This document shows positions 41,287 through 54,411 of a stretch of DNA of 64,000 nt, one piece after another. Below the pieces are notes generated by a model. It was given only the letters and a program-made list of their open reading frames with translations, was not told the origin of the DNA and did no database searches. Position 1 is the stretch's first letter. Every line of letters begins with the position of its first letter. Position numbers and translations under genes: made by a program. This stretch comes from Septoria linicola (lineage: Eukaryota; Ascomycota; Dothideomycetes; Mycosphaerellales; Mycosphaerellaceae): the NCBI GenBank assembly GCA_024114885.1, contig CP099423.1:1550001-1614000 (forward strand). Direction: 5' to 3'.

Positions 41287-43337
41287 CTAATACGTCCTCG
41301 CCACCGGCGGAATCGTATCAATCTCGCTCTTGTCCAAAGTATCCATCACGACACCTCTATACCCAATCTTCGTCTCCTGACCAACATCCTTCTGCCAACT
41401 CAACGTATGCTTCATCCACTTCTCATCATTCCTCGATGGATAATCTTCTCTCGCGTGAGAACCTCTCGACTCCTCTCTGAGTTGCGCCGACTTGGCTGTT
41501 TGCGCAGCACAAGTCAATAGGTTCTTCAATTCCAGCGTCTCGATCAGGTCGGAGTTCCAGATCATACTCTTATCCTTGACAGCTAACCTCGTGTTAAAGT
41601 CATCCTGGACTGACTGCATGCGTTCATTGCCGACATCGAGAGCTTCTTTTGTTCGGAAGACGGAGATGTCAGCTTGCATGACTTTCTGCATATCTGTTCG
41701 GATTTCAGCGGAGAGTTTGTCGCCGTCTGCTTGGCGGATCTTTTCCATTTCTGCGATGTGGTCGAGGCCAATGTCCTCGGGAACTTTGGTGTGAGGGGCG
41801 CCCTTGTCGTTGTTTGCGGCAATGTCGAGCGCGCAAGCTCGACCGAAGACGACGATGTCGAGTAAGCTGTTCGCTCCGAGACGGTTGGCTCCGTGGACGG
41901 AGACGCAGGCTACTTCACCTGCTGCGTAAAGCCCCTTGACGACTTTTTCTTGGCCCGTGGCCTGGTCGATGTTGAGGACTTCTCCTTTCCAGTTTGTTGG
42001 TACGCCACCCATGCAGTAGTGGACTGTAGGGAGGACGGGAATGGGCTCTTTGGTGACGTCTACTCCGGAAAATACGCTGGCTGTTTCTGCGATGCCGGGT
42101 AGTCGCTCCATAATGAGTTCTTTTGGAAGATGGCTGAGTTGGAGATAGACATGGTCCTTGTCAGGCCCAACTCCTCTCCCTTCACGGATCTCCATATGCA
42201 TAGATCTCGACACGACGTCTCGTGATGCAAGGTCCTTTGCTGTTGGTGCGTATCGCTCCATAAATCGTTCACCTTCACTGTTTAGAAGATATCCGCCCTC
42301 GCCACGAGACCCTTCTGTGATGAGCACGCCGGCTCCGTAAATGCCTGTAGGGTGGAATTGGATGAATTCGAAGTCTTGGTTGGCGAGACCTGCTCGTGAT
42401 GCCATCGCCTGTACAAGTCAGTCCACGCTCATCTCTGTTCCTCCCAGTGTCTGCCACTCACATTGCCATCTCCGGTCGAGGTATGCGCACTCGTCGCTGA
42501 GAAGTATGTTCTTCCGTAACCTCCCGTGGCAAGCACTGTATTCCTCGCGAACACACGATGCAGCGTCCCGTCTTCCATACTCATACATAGAATGCCCACA
42601 CATTCTCCGTCGACCATCAACAGATCGATCGCAAAGTATTCGATGAAAAAATTTGTGTTATGCTTCACGCTCTGCCCATATAACGTGTGCAACATAGCAT
42701 GCCCGGTACGATCAGCTGCAGAACAACAACGCACGCCTTGCCCTCCTTTTCCATACTTCAAGCTCTGTCCTCCCAGAGCTCGTTGATAGATCCTGCCATC
42801 TTCCGTTCTGCTGAAAGCCATGCCATAATTCTCCAACTCGTACACAGCTTTGGGTGCTTCTCTGCACATGTAATGAATAGCATCCTGATCTCCAAGCCAA
42901 TCTGACCCTTTGACTGTGTCGTACATATGCCATCGCCAGTCGTCCTCCGTCATGTTACCCAAAGCTGCATTAATTCCACCTTGTGCTGCCACAGTGTGGG
43001 ATCTTGTGGGAAATAGCTTGGTTATGCATGCCGTTTCGAGGCCACTTTCAGCAAGACCAACTGCAGCACGGAGTCCTGCGCCTCCAGCTCCTACAACTAT
43101 GGCATCATAGTGGTGGTCGATGATCGGGTGTTTGCTGGGATCGAGGTAGGAGCCCGAAGCTGTCGTTGCTCGTCTTCGTTGCGTCTGGCCAAGGATACCG
43201 CGCTTCTGCTGGGTTGGAAGTGGAGCTATTCGCTGTCTTCTCCATGCTAGATTGGTCCGTCTGAGTGAAGATGAGGCGGTGGTAGATCGTGACGTCGAGG
43301 CAGCTTCGAACAGTGCTCGACCCATTGGCTGTGCCAT
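41287..43337 (-). CDS. SDH1: Succinate dehydrogenase flavoprotein subunit
   Basis: Two exons (43337-42462 and 42408-41287; 53-nt intron, GTGAGT donor, GTACAG acceptor) give 665 aa. A Ser/Arg-rich, acid-free N-terminus is a mitochondrial presequence. FAD-binding YDAIVVGAGGAGLRAAVGL, the FAD-linking histidine in SHTVAAQGGINAALGNM, active-site FEFIQFHPTGIYGAG and GEVACVSVHGANRLGANSL, and the C-terminal REESRGSHAREDYPSRND are all diagnostic. Complex II subunit oxidising succinate to fumarate in the TCA cycle and passing electrons to the iron-sulfur subunit. The 3' end is about 225 bp from the convergent F-box-like gene. Confidence 0.98.
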
Positions 43338-44147
43338 CGTAGCGAGTTATCAACTCTGCCACTTGAGTGTCTCGATATTCTGTCTATAACCTTCCCTTCT
43401 TTGCCAATAATCTGTTCTACACCCCAACGAACGGTGGCGGCCAATGCCAATGCACCTCCAACACACCTGTCAAAAACGCTATGACGAGGGCAATGGCAAG
43501 ATGGATGACATGAAAGGGCACTGTGAAGTAGAATTGACCATACGAGAAGTAGAAGTGAAGGAAATAAGTGACACGGCCTTCGCCTCGTCTATCATCCACC
43601 GGCATCTTGCCAATTCGGCAGCGGTAAATGGGCTCCAGAAAGGCGTTCGCTGGCCTGCATGTTGACGAGATGGACGCACGAGGCGGCAGAACTTCCCCGA
43701 CCTAAAGCGTGCTGCTGATTGGTGTCTCCAGCTTTTGCAGATCGATTGTGGAGCAGATGTGTCTCTTATTTGCGATTATTCCCGTGAATGGAACTTCCGT
43801 TTCGAGCTGTCGAAGCGGGAAAAGGTGTTCATCGGGCTGTGGACGGCGAGCAGAGGAAGATTATTCGCGTGGGCAGTGAGACTACTGTTCGTGCGATTTT
43901 GAGTACAGTTCAAATAGTACATTGTATGGGCGATGTGCTCGTCGCTCGACATGTGAGATCTGCTGCCCTGGATCTAGAACCTTAATTCGACTTGCGGCAT
44001 TGACGGTAAATGCACGTCTGCCGCTAGCACATGAAAACGCCATCAACGCTCTGGCAGATACGAGGGTGAAGCTCAAAGTTGAGGCTCAGAGCCGCATCTA
44101 AGGAGGAATCTATCTCTCGGGTATAACTTGTCGTAACTAGCCTTGCT
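43338..44147. other. Intergenic
   Basis: Between the SDH1 start and the LysM gene 3' end. Short ORFs at 43417-43605 (minus) and 43444-43665 (plus) have no motif. Confidence 0.45.
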
Positions 44148-46058
44148 TCAATCGGCTTTGCCGCTCTTGCCTACAGCTCGTCGTTCTCGACTGACACCTC
44201 CGGTAGCTATACTATCGAAATACGACGTGGCAGTGGTGCCAGGTCTGCCCCCTGCAGTTGCCTGCTCATGTGAGCCTTGACGGCCTCTACCTTCTTCATC
44301 GTCCCCGCCAATCTCAAACTCGTCAGTCATCTCGATCAAGTCTCCTATCCCGCCGGCTCCCTTCCCAGGCGTGCCAACCGATGCCCGAGCTGCGTACTGC
44401 CTACCTCCAGGGGTAGGGGTAGATTTTGTTGCTAGACGGCGTACCCACGATTCGATGGAACCACCAATATCTTGCAAATGTAGCCCACCAGTTCCACCGC
44501 CGCCAAGAGGATACGCCGGAGTGACTGCGCCGGATCCGATGGGAGTCGCTTCATCTGTGTAAAGTGGTAAGTCGGGTTGGTAGAGGGCGCTCTGGTTGCG
44601 AGGAGGCGCCACATCTGGCAAATGCTTCGCCATCATTTTGTTGAGACCGTCCTGTGCTGGCCCAGGAAATCGTACATTCCTGTCCATTGTGCCAACACCT
44701 CCAGGACCTGTAAGATAAGACGGGAAATAGCCATTCGTAGCGTTGCTTGGTCGCCGGCGAGGTCTTTGAGGTGGAAGCGCATTTCGTGGCGAAGAAGGCG
44801 GGTCACTATTGCCAAAGACATCCGTGTTGTTCGAACGAGACAGCTCCAGTGAAGACGACGGTGTGTCCTGATCTGACCATGAGTTACTCTTCCGCCTCGC
44901 TGGTGGGAAATATCCCAGGGCTGTGCGCGGTAATCGTGCGATCTGCACAGGGTCTGTAGCGCCAGGTAACAGCACCCAAGAATCGTGCTGCCACTCTGTC
45001 TCCCCATTTCCACTGACACTTGCTGCAGACGTACTCGTGTGTGTTGAAGCAGAGTTTGTGCGGTCTCGGTTCTGATTGAGACTGCTGTGATTGAAACCAT
45101 TAGGCGTAGGATTGGCTGCCGTGGGTGTCGGAACTTCCTCAGCTTGCAGAGTCGACAGCGATTCACTTTCAGAACCTAGCAAGTCCATCTCCGCTGCAGT
45201 AGCAGGCTTTCCTTTGACTCCACATGCATCCACGGGCAGGAACAACGTCTTTCGCATCTGTACGCTGTCGTTCGGCCACATTCTGTTAGCTTTCCGGAGC
45301 ATGTTCGCCGAGATGTTGTAACGTATCGTGATACCAGCAAGCGTGTCATTCTTCGTGACGTGATGGATGTATGCCAGAGCGTCCCTACCGTCTCCTTCAC
45401 TCGGCGGCGCTGAGGCAGCGGTTCGATCATCTGACAGTCGTCTTTTGAACTTGCCCAGAGTGTCCGTATAGCTTGTCTCCTGCCCCGTCAGCATGGCCTT
45501 ACGCTTCTGAGCTCGCAAAGCTGCAGCCTGCTCCTCGGTAGTGCCCCCTCCAATACCTCCGGACCTGGGGTTGGATGTGACAGAAGAAGGACCCCATTCA
45601 GTAGGCGGAGCACTCGTACTCGTCCGTGCTGTGTGAAGCTTCCCATATGGTCGCCGTGTTCGGTACTGGCTAATTGACTCCTGCTCTGCCAGGTCACTGC
45701 CCAGAAAGTCCTGCGCTATGCCCTGCAAGGCGCTCAATGAGCTCCCCCATAGCCCTGCTAACGTTGGGGAGCTGGTACCAGCCTTTCTTTGTCCTGAGCC
45801 TGCCGCATTGGTTGACCGAGAATCCCCATCGTGCCTTCTCGCGTGTGGACTGAGCCGCTGAGGATGCGCAGACGGGATGGGAGACACTGGCCGGCTGCCA
45901 TACGGCGAAGGGAGGGGAGACGCAATGCGCTTGGTGGGGGTCGAGGCAGCGTCGAAGGTGGTCTCGTCGCCCTCGTCCAGGCCGGAGATCAGTCGCGCGG
46001 TTCGAGGTCGGAGCGTGGCATTGCGAGACGTGTTGTTGTTCGAGGTGCTGCTGCTCAT
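44148..46058 (-). CDS. Intracellular LysM-domain protein
   Basis: Intronless, 636 aa from the ATG at 46058; the open frame upstream begins at a GTG and is rejected. No signal peptide: the start (MSSSTSNNNTSRNATLRPRT) is polar. A single LysM-like domain lies at about 230-278 (YIHHVTKNDTLAGITIRYNI, then LRKANRMWPNDSVQMRKTLFLP), the layout of the intracellular LysM proteins found in many fungi and animals. The remainder is Ser/Pro/Gly-rich and disordered, with Pro-directed phosphorylation-like sites (TPTKRIASPLPSPYGS). Unlike secreted LysM effectors, it is unlikely to bind chitin outside the cell; the function is unknown. Confidence 0.85.
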   Translation of the reverse strand: MSSSTSNNNTSRNATLRPRTARLISGLDEGDETTFDAASTPTKRIASPLPSPYGSRPVSPIPSAHPQRLSPHARRHDGDSRSTNAAGSGQRKAGTSSPTLAGLWGSSLSALQGIAQDFLGSDLAEQESISQYRTRRPYGKLHTARTSTSAPPTEWGPSSVTSNPRSGGIGGGTTEEQAAALRAQKRKAMLTGQETSYTDTLGKFKRRLSDDRTAASAPPSEGDGRDALAYIHHVTKNDTLAGITIRYNISANMLRKANRMWPNDSVQMRKTLFLPVDACGVKGKPATAAEMDLLGSESESLSTLQAEEVPTPTAANPTPNGFNHSSLNQNRDRTNSASTHTSTSAASVSGNGETEWQHDSWVLLPGATDPVQIARLPRTALGYFPPARRKSNSWSDQDTPSSSLELSRSNNTDVFGNSDPPSSPRNALPPQRPRRRPSNATNGYFPSYLTGPGGVGTMDRNVRFPGPAQDGLNKMMAKHLPDVAPPRNQSALYQPDLPLYTDEATPIGSGAVTPAYPLGGGGTGGLHLQDIGGSIESWVRRLATKSTPTPGGRQYAARASVGTPGKGAGGIGDLIEMTDEFEIGGDDEEGRGRQGSHEQATAGGRPGTTATSYFDSIATGGVSRERRAVGKSGKAD

Positions 46059-48918
46059 TGCAGGCAAGCAGACAAGCCGACGGCTTCTATGGAGCACTCA
46101 TACAGGTGTCGCGTCGTAGCCTCAGCTGATGCATCACAGCTGCACTCCTACTTCCGTGTGTCAATCTGCAAGCTTATGCGATCAACAGGTGCATTGCGCG
46201 ACGAAGAGCATGCGTGAAGACGTGTGAGACAGTTGGCCTCCCTGTGAGAGCCAGCAACCTTGATCAGGCGTCGTAACCTAACTAACTTAACTAACGCCCA
46301 AGCTTCGTTCGATCCACTGTTTTGTTCACCCTCCATACAGTATCATTTCGGCAACGAGATAGTTCAGGCATTGTACCGAATACTCATTGCGGGTACCTAC
46401 CTCAGAATAACGTGTACAGCATGATCATTACTGGAAGCGACTTTGCGACAGTGGTGCACAAGAGTTGATCTACCTAGCGTCTGGCTTGTGACGCTCTATT
46501 ATCAATGTAAGTTACTTTAGGCCGTGTGTCGGACTGACTAGCGTAGCCTGCCTGCTACGCTGCGATTCTACAGGACTGTTGAAAATCATCTACTTAGTAC
46601 TTATCTGTCACCGAAAGACCTGCGCGACAGTGACAAGAGGGACTTCGAGCTTGATCTGCACGGCTCACATGTGAAAGGAATGGGCCAAGGCTCAAATTGA
46701 GTGAATGCAAGAGCGTCTAGAACTTATAAGAGATACAATATGGTAGCATACCTTGCAGCAAGAGTATGCAGGAATCAGACGGCCTGACTTGAACAATTTG
46801 ACTCGAGTGAGCCGTACTCTTGTGCCATACATCGCGATGATCTCCAATACCACATAAGTACGCGTGCAATCGAGCTTGCTTGTAATCCGCCTTCGCAACC
46901 TCCTCGACGAGAATCGTTCGTGTAGACGTGATGGCAAAACTGCCTTGACCTGTCCTTGATTCAGATTCAAGGTGGACTACAGCGACAGTCTGGATTGGAA
47001 TGTCGTGCTCGTCATGATACTGTAGACGTTGTGTGGCATAGCATCAGCAGCTTCTGCTATCGTGGTTCTCCGTCGCATTCTTCGCGCATGGCACTCGGGA
47101 CAGAATGTCAATCTGTCGCCGTACTTAAGCAGGTGCAGCAAGTGCCAGAACTACGGAAAGCAATAGAGTGGTATCCATCTTTCTTTGGATTTGGCTAAAC
47201 GATAGCGCGTGTAAGAAGGCCGAGAGCTGTCGGGATGCTGATGCTATTGTGTTGCATTATTACATGCCGTAATGTGCCGGAGCTTGGTTGCAGGCTTCGA
47301 TCTCTGGAACATTAGTGAGGCAGCGTTCTTCATCTGAGTCTTCGTCGAAACCGGAGCATGATGATACGCCAGGTACGATCTGACGAACGTTCCTTCCGAA
47401 AGAGATCTACACAGGCTTGCGATTATAAGAGCAGTACGAATCCCTCGATGCTTCGATTGTGGCACACCCCTTCATTCAGATCAAGGGCTGCGATGAGTGT
47501 CCAGTCATCGTCCCTTCTTGAGCGCCTGAATCTTCAATCAGTTGAGCGTGTCGCAATTCCTGTCGACACATAATGGAAATCGATGCCAACAGAGAATGCG
47601 CTACTATACGCTCTGATCGGCAATCGCCAGACAGTCGTCGATACCATACGAGCGGGTTCACATGCAAAACAGTCCTGTAGTGCTATTATCAAGCCAGATT
47701 TACAACCAGGAGTTCTTGGCCTACGCTTCGATATCGGGTTTTCGAAAAGCCCGGCCATGAATGCCATTGTGGCCCGTTCGGGAGGCTCTACAAGACTGCA
47801 AGAACGAAAGCACGCCACCTGTATAGCTTATCAGTTCAGGCCATTGGCTTCCCATGCTTGCACGGCGATTGCGCTGTACTGAGGACGACTCCAGCAGTGT
47901 GATCACTCATATTGACACAGTCGCAGCTTGTCAGTGTCTCTGTCTCTACAAAAAGTAGGGCTCTCGGAAGGAACGATGCCAGTAGCCGGTCGTCTTGGCC
48001 GTTTTAGCGCGGGTCACAGAAGAAATCTAGGTTTTGCCGGTAGTTCCCTTCAGCCCTTCGCTGTTCGGATTTCCATCACATCCGCCAGTCGAGACTGGCT
48101 CCTGATTGGGAAAATCCGAGCACGACAGCTGCAAATGGCAGCTACGACAGCGAGGCCGCGACGAACCAATTGTCGGCGTGACTAAGGCTATACGATTTCC
48201 ACATGGATCTGATTCCTGAAGCACCGACGATGCTCATTCAGCGGCTCGTAGAGCGAGGACATCGGGCGAAGGCCTTTCGAAATGCCGACATCTAAGCTGC
48301 TCAAAGCACTTGGCGGTGTTGAAATTGCACCGAGTGGATCTTTGAGGCTGTAGATTATTGAGCAGATTGATCTCGAGAATCCAACAGGAACAAGACGTGG
48401 CGCCGCCGCGCGGTCGCTGTCACTGTCAAACAAAGCCAAAATGTCGAAGCTCAATGGGAGCTCGCTGCAAGCCACCACGATGCTTCGTCTGAATCTAGAG
48501 TATAATGAACGCAAGAGCTCGATTCGATCGCTGTAGAGCTGTGTCATCGACTTCGGACCTAGCTGTTCGCCTTAGCACCGAGCGTGGTGGAACATGGGAG
48601 GCTGCACGTTTGAAACTATGGCTATACTCCGATAGGCGACCGGATCGTGGTCACAGCTTCTTTCCAGGACGCTGGACCTGGTTCTCAATCTTCACGACTA
48701 GGCATGCCGCCTTGGTACGACGCGATGGCATACTCCGGACTCGTAGCCCGTCTATTTTGCGATCCTTTGAGCTCGTCATCTATTTCTTCTGCATGCAGAT
48801 ACAAAACCATCCGACCTTGCTCACTGCTGTTTGTCAATCACATTTGACTTCATTTTTGACCTCCTGGCCGGACATCTGGTTATTCTGATCATACCCTCAC
48901 AGCATCAGAACTCTAACC
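46059..48918. other. Long intergenic region, no supported gene
   Basis: About 2.9 kb between two divergent genes (LysM protein and ABC transporter). ATG-started ORFs at 47583-47882 (plus, 99 aa) and 48188-48547 (minus, 119 aa) are possible small genes but have no motif. A short taact/aactaac repeat lies near 46275. The right end is the ABC-transporter promoter. Confidence 0.45.
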
Positions 48919-51900
48919 ATGGTGCCACCAATTTACAGGCAAGGGTCGTGGAGCGCCCCTTCACCTGGAAGTGGTCATGGAGAAGAGATATATCGCACAG
49001 TCAGCAATGCCATCTCACGGACTTTGAGCGGCAAGAAAGAATCAGAATATGGAGATCGCTGCGAAAGTGATACAGATGAATCAACCAGCAAGGCCAATGA
49101 CTGGAAGCTCATGGAGGAAGTCAAGGCTATGGCCCAGCAGACTTCAGCCGACGGTGCCAAGGAGAGACGACTTGGTGTCACTTGGACAGACCTGACGGTC
49201 AAAGGCATTGGTGCGGATGCTGCATTTAACGAGAACGTTCTCTCACAGTTCAACATCCCAGTCCTCATCAAAGAGAGCCGACAAAAAACCCCACTCAAGA
49301 CCATCATAGATGGTAGCCATGGATGTGTCAAGCCCGGTGAAATGCTTCTAGTTCTAGGAAGACCAGGAGCCGGATGCACGACATTGTTGAAGATGCTTGC
49401 AAACAAGAGGCTCGGTTACGCAGAGGTGACGGGCGATGTCAGCTTTGGATCTATGGATGCCAAACAGGCTGAGCAGTACCGCGGTCAGATCGTCATGAAC
49501 ACCGAAGAGGAGTTGTTCTTCCCTACGTTGACGGTCGGCCAGACAATGGATTTCGCAACACGAATGAAGATCCCGCACAAACTGCCTTCCAACATGAAGG
49601 ACCACAAGGAGTACCAGCACTTACACAAGGACTTCCTCCTGAGGTCAATGGGTATCGAACACACCAACGACACAAAGGTCGGAAACGAGTATGTGCGCGG
49701 TGTCTCTGGTGGTGAAAGGAAGCGAGTTTCGATTATCGAGACTATGGCCACCCGTAGTTCAGTCTACTGCTGGGATAACAGCACTAGAGGTCTCGATGCC
49801 TCCACAGCGCTCGAGTACACTCGCTGCATCCGAGCCATGACAGATGTCCTAGGTCTCAGCTCCATCGTCACCCTCTATCAAGCCGGCAATGGCATTTACG
49901 AGCTGTTCGACAAGGTGTTGATCCTTGATGAGGGAAAGCAGATCTTCTATGGACCACTACCACAAGCAAAGCCCTTCATGGAGGAGCTCGGCTTCATGTA
50001 CACTGACGGTGCCAACATTGCGGACTACCTCACGGGCGTCACTGTCCCTACAGAGCGCAAGATCAGGCCAGGTTTCCAAGATCGCTTCCCTCGAACTGCA
50101 GAGGAGATCCGAGCCGAGTATGAGAGGACATCAATCAAGTTCCTCATGGAGAAAGAGTACGACTTCCCCACTACAGCAGACGCCATCGCACGCACAGAAG
50201 ATTTCAAAGAGGGAGTGCAGTCAGAAAAGGCACCAAGCCTTGGGAAGAAGAGTCCACTTACCGTAGATCTCTTCGTCCAGACAAGATCTGCTGTCATTCG
50301 CCAGTATCAACTTCTATGGGGCGACAAGGCCACCTTCTTCATCAAGCAAGGCTCCACTATCGCACAAGCACTGATTGCCGGCTCTCTGTTCTACAATGCA
50401 CCAAACACATCTGGCGGTCTATTCTCAAAAGGTGGTGCGCTCTTCTTCTCCCTGCTGTATAACTCTCTGCTGGCCATGTCAGAGGTGACAGATTCATTCT
50501 CCGCCCGACCTGTACTCGCCAAACACCGCAGCTTCGCACTCTACCACCCTGCTGCATTCTGCTTTGCCCAGATTGCTGCCGACATCCCGATTCTGATTGC
50601 TCAGATCACCGTCTTCGCTCTACCGACTTATTTCATGGTCGGGCTGCGGGATACCGCCGAGGCATTCTTCAGCTACTGGGCTATCTGTTTTGCCTCCGCC
50701 ATGTGCATGACTGCCTTCTTCAGATGGTGTGGAGCTGCCTTCCCAACTTTCGATGATGCCTCCAAGGTTTCTGGTTTCGCAATCAGTGCTTTGATCATGT
50801 ACATTGGCTACATGATTCCCAAGCCAGAGATGCACCCATGGTTTGTTTGGATCTACTGGTAAGTCTACCTTCTATCATCATGTCCCAGAAATGTCTACTG
50901 ACTATAATGTAGGATCAACCCACTTGCGTATGGCTTCGAGTCGTTGCTTGGCATTGAATTCGGCGGCACGATAATTCCTTGTTCGCCTCCGAACCTCGTC
51001 CCAGCTGGACCTGGCTATACCGACGGCAATTTCCAAGCATGCACAGGAGTTCGAGGTGCTGAACCTTATGCCAACTTTGTCACTGGTGACCAATACCTTG
51101 CCGGTCTTTCCTACAGTGACTCCCGCATCTGGCGCAACTTTGGCATCATTTGGGCATGGTGGGTCCTATTTGTTGCACTCACCATCTTCAACACTTCGAG
51201 ATGGTCCATGATGTCTGGCAACTCTGGCTTCCTTGTCATTCCGCGTGAAAAGCAGAAGAAAGCCATGCATTTGGTTAGCGATGTGGAAAACCAGTCAGAG
51301 AAGCCTCGAACTGGTGCCAACGAGAAAGACTCGACAGAGGACAATGTTGAGAATCAGCTGATCCGCAACACCTCTGTGTTCACTTGGAAGAACCTCACAT
51401 ACACCGTGCAGACCCCATCTGGACCACGTGTGCTGCTTGACAACGTTCAAGGCTGGGTCAAGCCCGGTATGCTTGGCGCTCTCATGGGCTCTTCGGGTGC
51501 TGGCAAGACTACTCTGCTTGATGTCCTCGCTCAGCGAAAGACTGATGGCACGATTAAGGGTTCGATCCTTGTCGATGGTCGCGAGCTACCCATCTCATTC
51601 CAGCGTTCCGCTGGCTACTGCGAGCAACTCGACATCCACGAGCCGCTCGCGACGGTCCGTGAGGCTCTCGAATTCTCCGCACTTCTTCGTCAGTCTCGAG
51701 ACACTCCTCGCGCCGAGAAGCTGAAGTACGTCGACACGATCATCGATCTCTTGGAGATGCACGACATCGAAAACACCCTGATCGGCACAACCTACGCTGG
51801 TCTCTCTGTTGAACAACGCAAGCGTCTGACCATTGGAGTTGAACTGGTATCTAAGCCAAGCATCCTCATCTTCCTGGACGAGCCAACATCAGGTCTCGAT

Positions 51901-53325
51901 GGTCAAGCCGCCTTCAATATCGTTCGCTTCCTCCGCAAACTCGCTGATGTCGGACAAGCCGTGCTTGTCACCATTCACCAGCCTTCCGGAGCACTCTTCG
52001 CCCAGTTCGACACGCTTCTACTGCTCGCGAAGGGAGGCAAGACGGTCTACTTCGGTGACATTGGTGACAATGGCGCTACCATTAAAGAGTACTTCGGTCG
52101 CTACGACGCTCCATGCCCACAAAATGCCAACCCAGCCGAACACATGATCGATGTCGTCTCTGGTTCTCTCAGCAAAGACAAGGATTGGAACGATGTCTGG
52201 CTCAACAGCCCTGAATACTCAGCCATGACCAAGGAACTCGACCACATCATCCAGGACGCTGCATCGAAGCCTCCAGGCACGCTCGACGATGGCTATGAGT
52301 TCGCCACGCCGCTCTGGGAACAAATGAAGCTGGTCAGCCAGCGCATGAACATTGCGCTCTACCGCAACACAGACTATGCGAACAACAAATTCGCCCTCCA
52401 CATTGGTAGCGCTTTGTTCAACGGCTTCACGTTCTGGATGATCGGCAATGGCGTTGCGGACCTCCAACTCAGACTCTTCACCATCTTCAACTTCATCTTC
52501 GTGGCACCAGGTGTCATGGCTCAGCTACAACCTCTCTTCTTGGAACGTCGCGACATTTACGAAGCACGAGAGAAGAAGAGTAAGATGTACCACTGGGCAG
52601 CGTTCGTCACCGGATTGATCGTCAGCGAGATTCCGTACCTGTGTGTCTGCGCAGTGTTCTACTTCGTGTGCTGGTACTACACTGTTGGCTTCCCCACCGA
52701 TAGCAACAAGGCTGGCGCAGTCTTCTTCGTCATGTTGTTCTACGAGTTCATTTATACTGGTAAGTCCCTCACGATTCCGCATAGTCTGCCTTCACTAACA
52801 TCATTTCCAGGTATCGGTCAAGCCGTCGCAGCGTATGCACCTAACGCTGTGTTCGCCGCACTAGTCAACCCCATCATCATCGGAACTCTGGTCTCCTTCT
52901 GTGGTGTCCTCGTACCCTACTCGCAGATTCAACCATTCTGGCGGTACTGGCTGTACTATCTTAACCCCTTCAACTACTTGATGGGATCGATTCTCGTCTT
53001 CACTACCTTCGACTCAGTAGTCGAGTGCAAGGAATCGGAGTTTGCCATTTTCGACACACCAAATGGCGAGACCTGCGCAAGCTACCTCGCCGAGTACTTG
53101 CAAGGTCCAGGCAGCCGCACGAACCTAGTCAATCCAGACGCCACGAGCGCATGCCGTGTATGCCAGTATGGACGTGGATCAGACCACCTCCACACTCTAT
53201 ACCTCAACGACTACCACTACGGCTGGAGAGACGCAGCTATCGTAGCACTGTTCGCATGCTCTTCCTACGCTTGCGTCTATCTGCTCATGAAGCTGAGGAC
53301 CAAGCAATCGAAGAAGGCAGAATAG
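48919..53325 (+). CDS. PDR-type (ABC-G) drug-efflux ABC transporter
   Basis: Three exons (48919-50858, 50913-52759, 52811-53325; introns 54 and 51 nt) give 1433 aa in the NBD-TMD-NBD-TMD order of full-size PDR pumps. NBD1 has the degenerate Walker A typical of PDR (GRPGAGCTTLLK, about 147) and signature GVSGGERKRVSI; NBD2 has canonical GSSGAGKTTLLD (about 839) with the divergent signature LSVEQRKRLTIGVELV. Each half ends in six spans, the last with CxxC-poor extracellular loops (PNAVFAALVNPI, YLNPFNYLMGS). Expected in the plasma membrane, exporting azoles, toxins or lipids. The second intron has no in-frame stop and is a multiple of three, so intron retention would add 17 residues. Confidence 0.97.
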
Positions 53326-54411
53326 ATTGAATGACGAGACTCGCCGAAATGGCTTGAGTTTTGTCTTGCGTCGTTTTATGATATCCATACAAGCGCGGAG
53401 TTCGGGATAGAGGAAATGGGAATCCCCATCTGATGATGATGAACAATAAGGGCCTCGATTGGTCCTGGAAAGGAACGGAAAGTGTAGATATAATACCTGA
53501 CCCAGTCTTCCATTTACTAGATCGACAGTAGAAAGTCGTAAGAGATAATGGAGAGGACGTCCAACACAATTTGTCTATCTTCTCTCTTGCCATCACGTCT
53601 TGCTAACCTCCATCACATCAGTCATCGCAGATCAGGGCAAAACCTCACGGAACGAAACCTCTCATCATCATCCGTGCTCACCACACACACGCAAGAAACG
53701 GCATACCCAGACAACCGGTTGATCCGCCTCAGGACCCCTTCCCTTCTCTCGCCCGCTCTCGTATTACACTACCCATCATCATCGCCATCACCCTTTCTAT
53801 CTCAGCCAATCTACACAACCCTCCACTCTGGCCCAACCACCTCCCCAAGCTAATGGCTGTCCCTCCGTCCCGTGCAGCAGAGCGATAAGCGATGCAGGGA
53901 AGCAAATGGCTGTCGATTGATGTGACGGCAGAGTACGCCTCAATGATCTCGTTCGTGGCAACAGTCCTCTCGCTAACGGATGTTCTGCCGCCCGCTGGTT
54001 GCATCTACCTCAAGAGGTAGAAGCTCAGTGCGGCAGGATGGCAGAAAGAGCAATCTGAGCCGGACGCGGCTGGTGTGGAAGTCTGGGTCGGAGATAGAGC
54101 ACGCTGTTTCGTGCGGGTTTGGTGCGCTGCGAAGCCTCATTTCGGTAAGTAAGACTGCAGATCGTTAACGATACACACAGGCAATGTTCGGTGCAGTGCA
54201 GATAAGTAGAAGCCATATTCATTGTCATCTTCTTGTCGTACACATTTCTCTCTTTCGCTAAACAACAGAAGCGGGACAGTCATTGCTTTCAATACTCCAC
54301 TTCCTCTTCCCCTCGATCAAATAACAAAGCAGATCATTCACTGGTTTCAGTCTCATCAAACGTTTCAGTATGCTCATCTTGGTCTTCCGGGTATCATCTT
54401 CTTCGAACTCT
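53326..54411. other. Convergent intergenic region
   Basis: Between the 3' ends of the ABC transporter and HAUS6 genes. Several short C/T-rich tracts (53620-53830); no gene recognised. Confidence 0.45.

Noticed and set aside
47110..47140. Possible 5S rRNA fragment (gccgtacttaagc)
   Set aside because: A short accidental match; no flanking 5S sequence or pol III elements.
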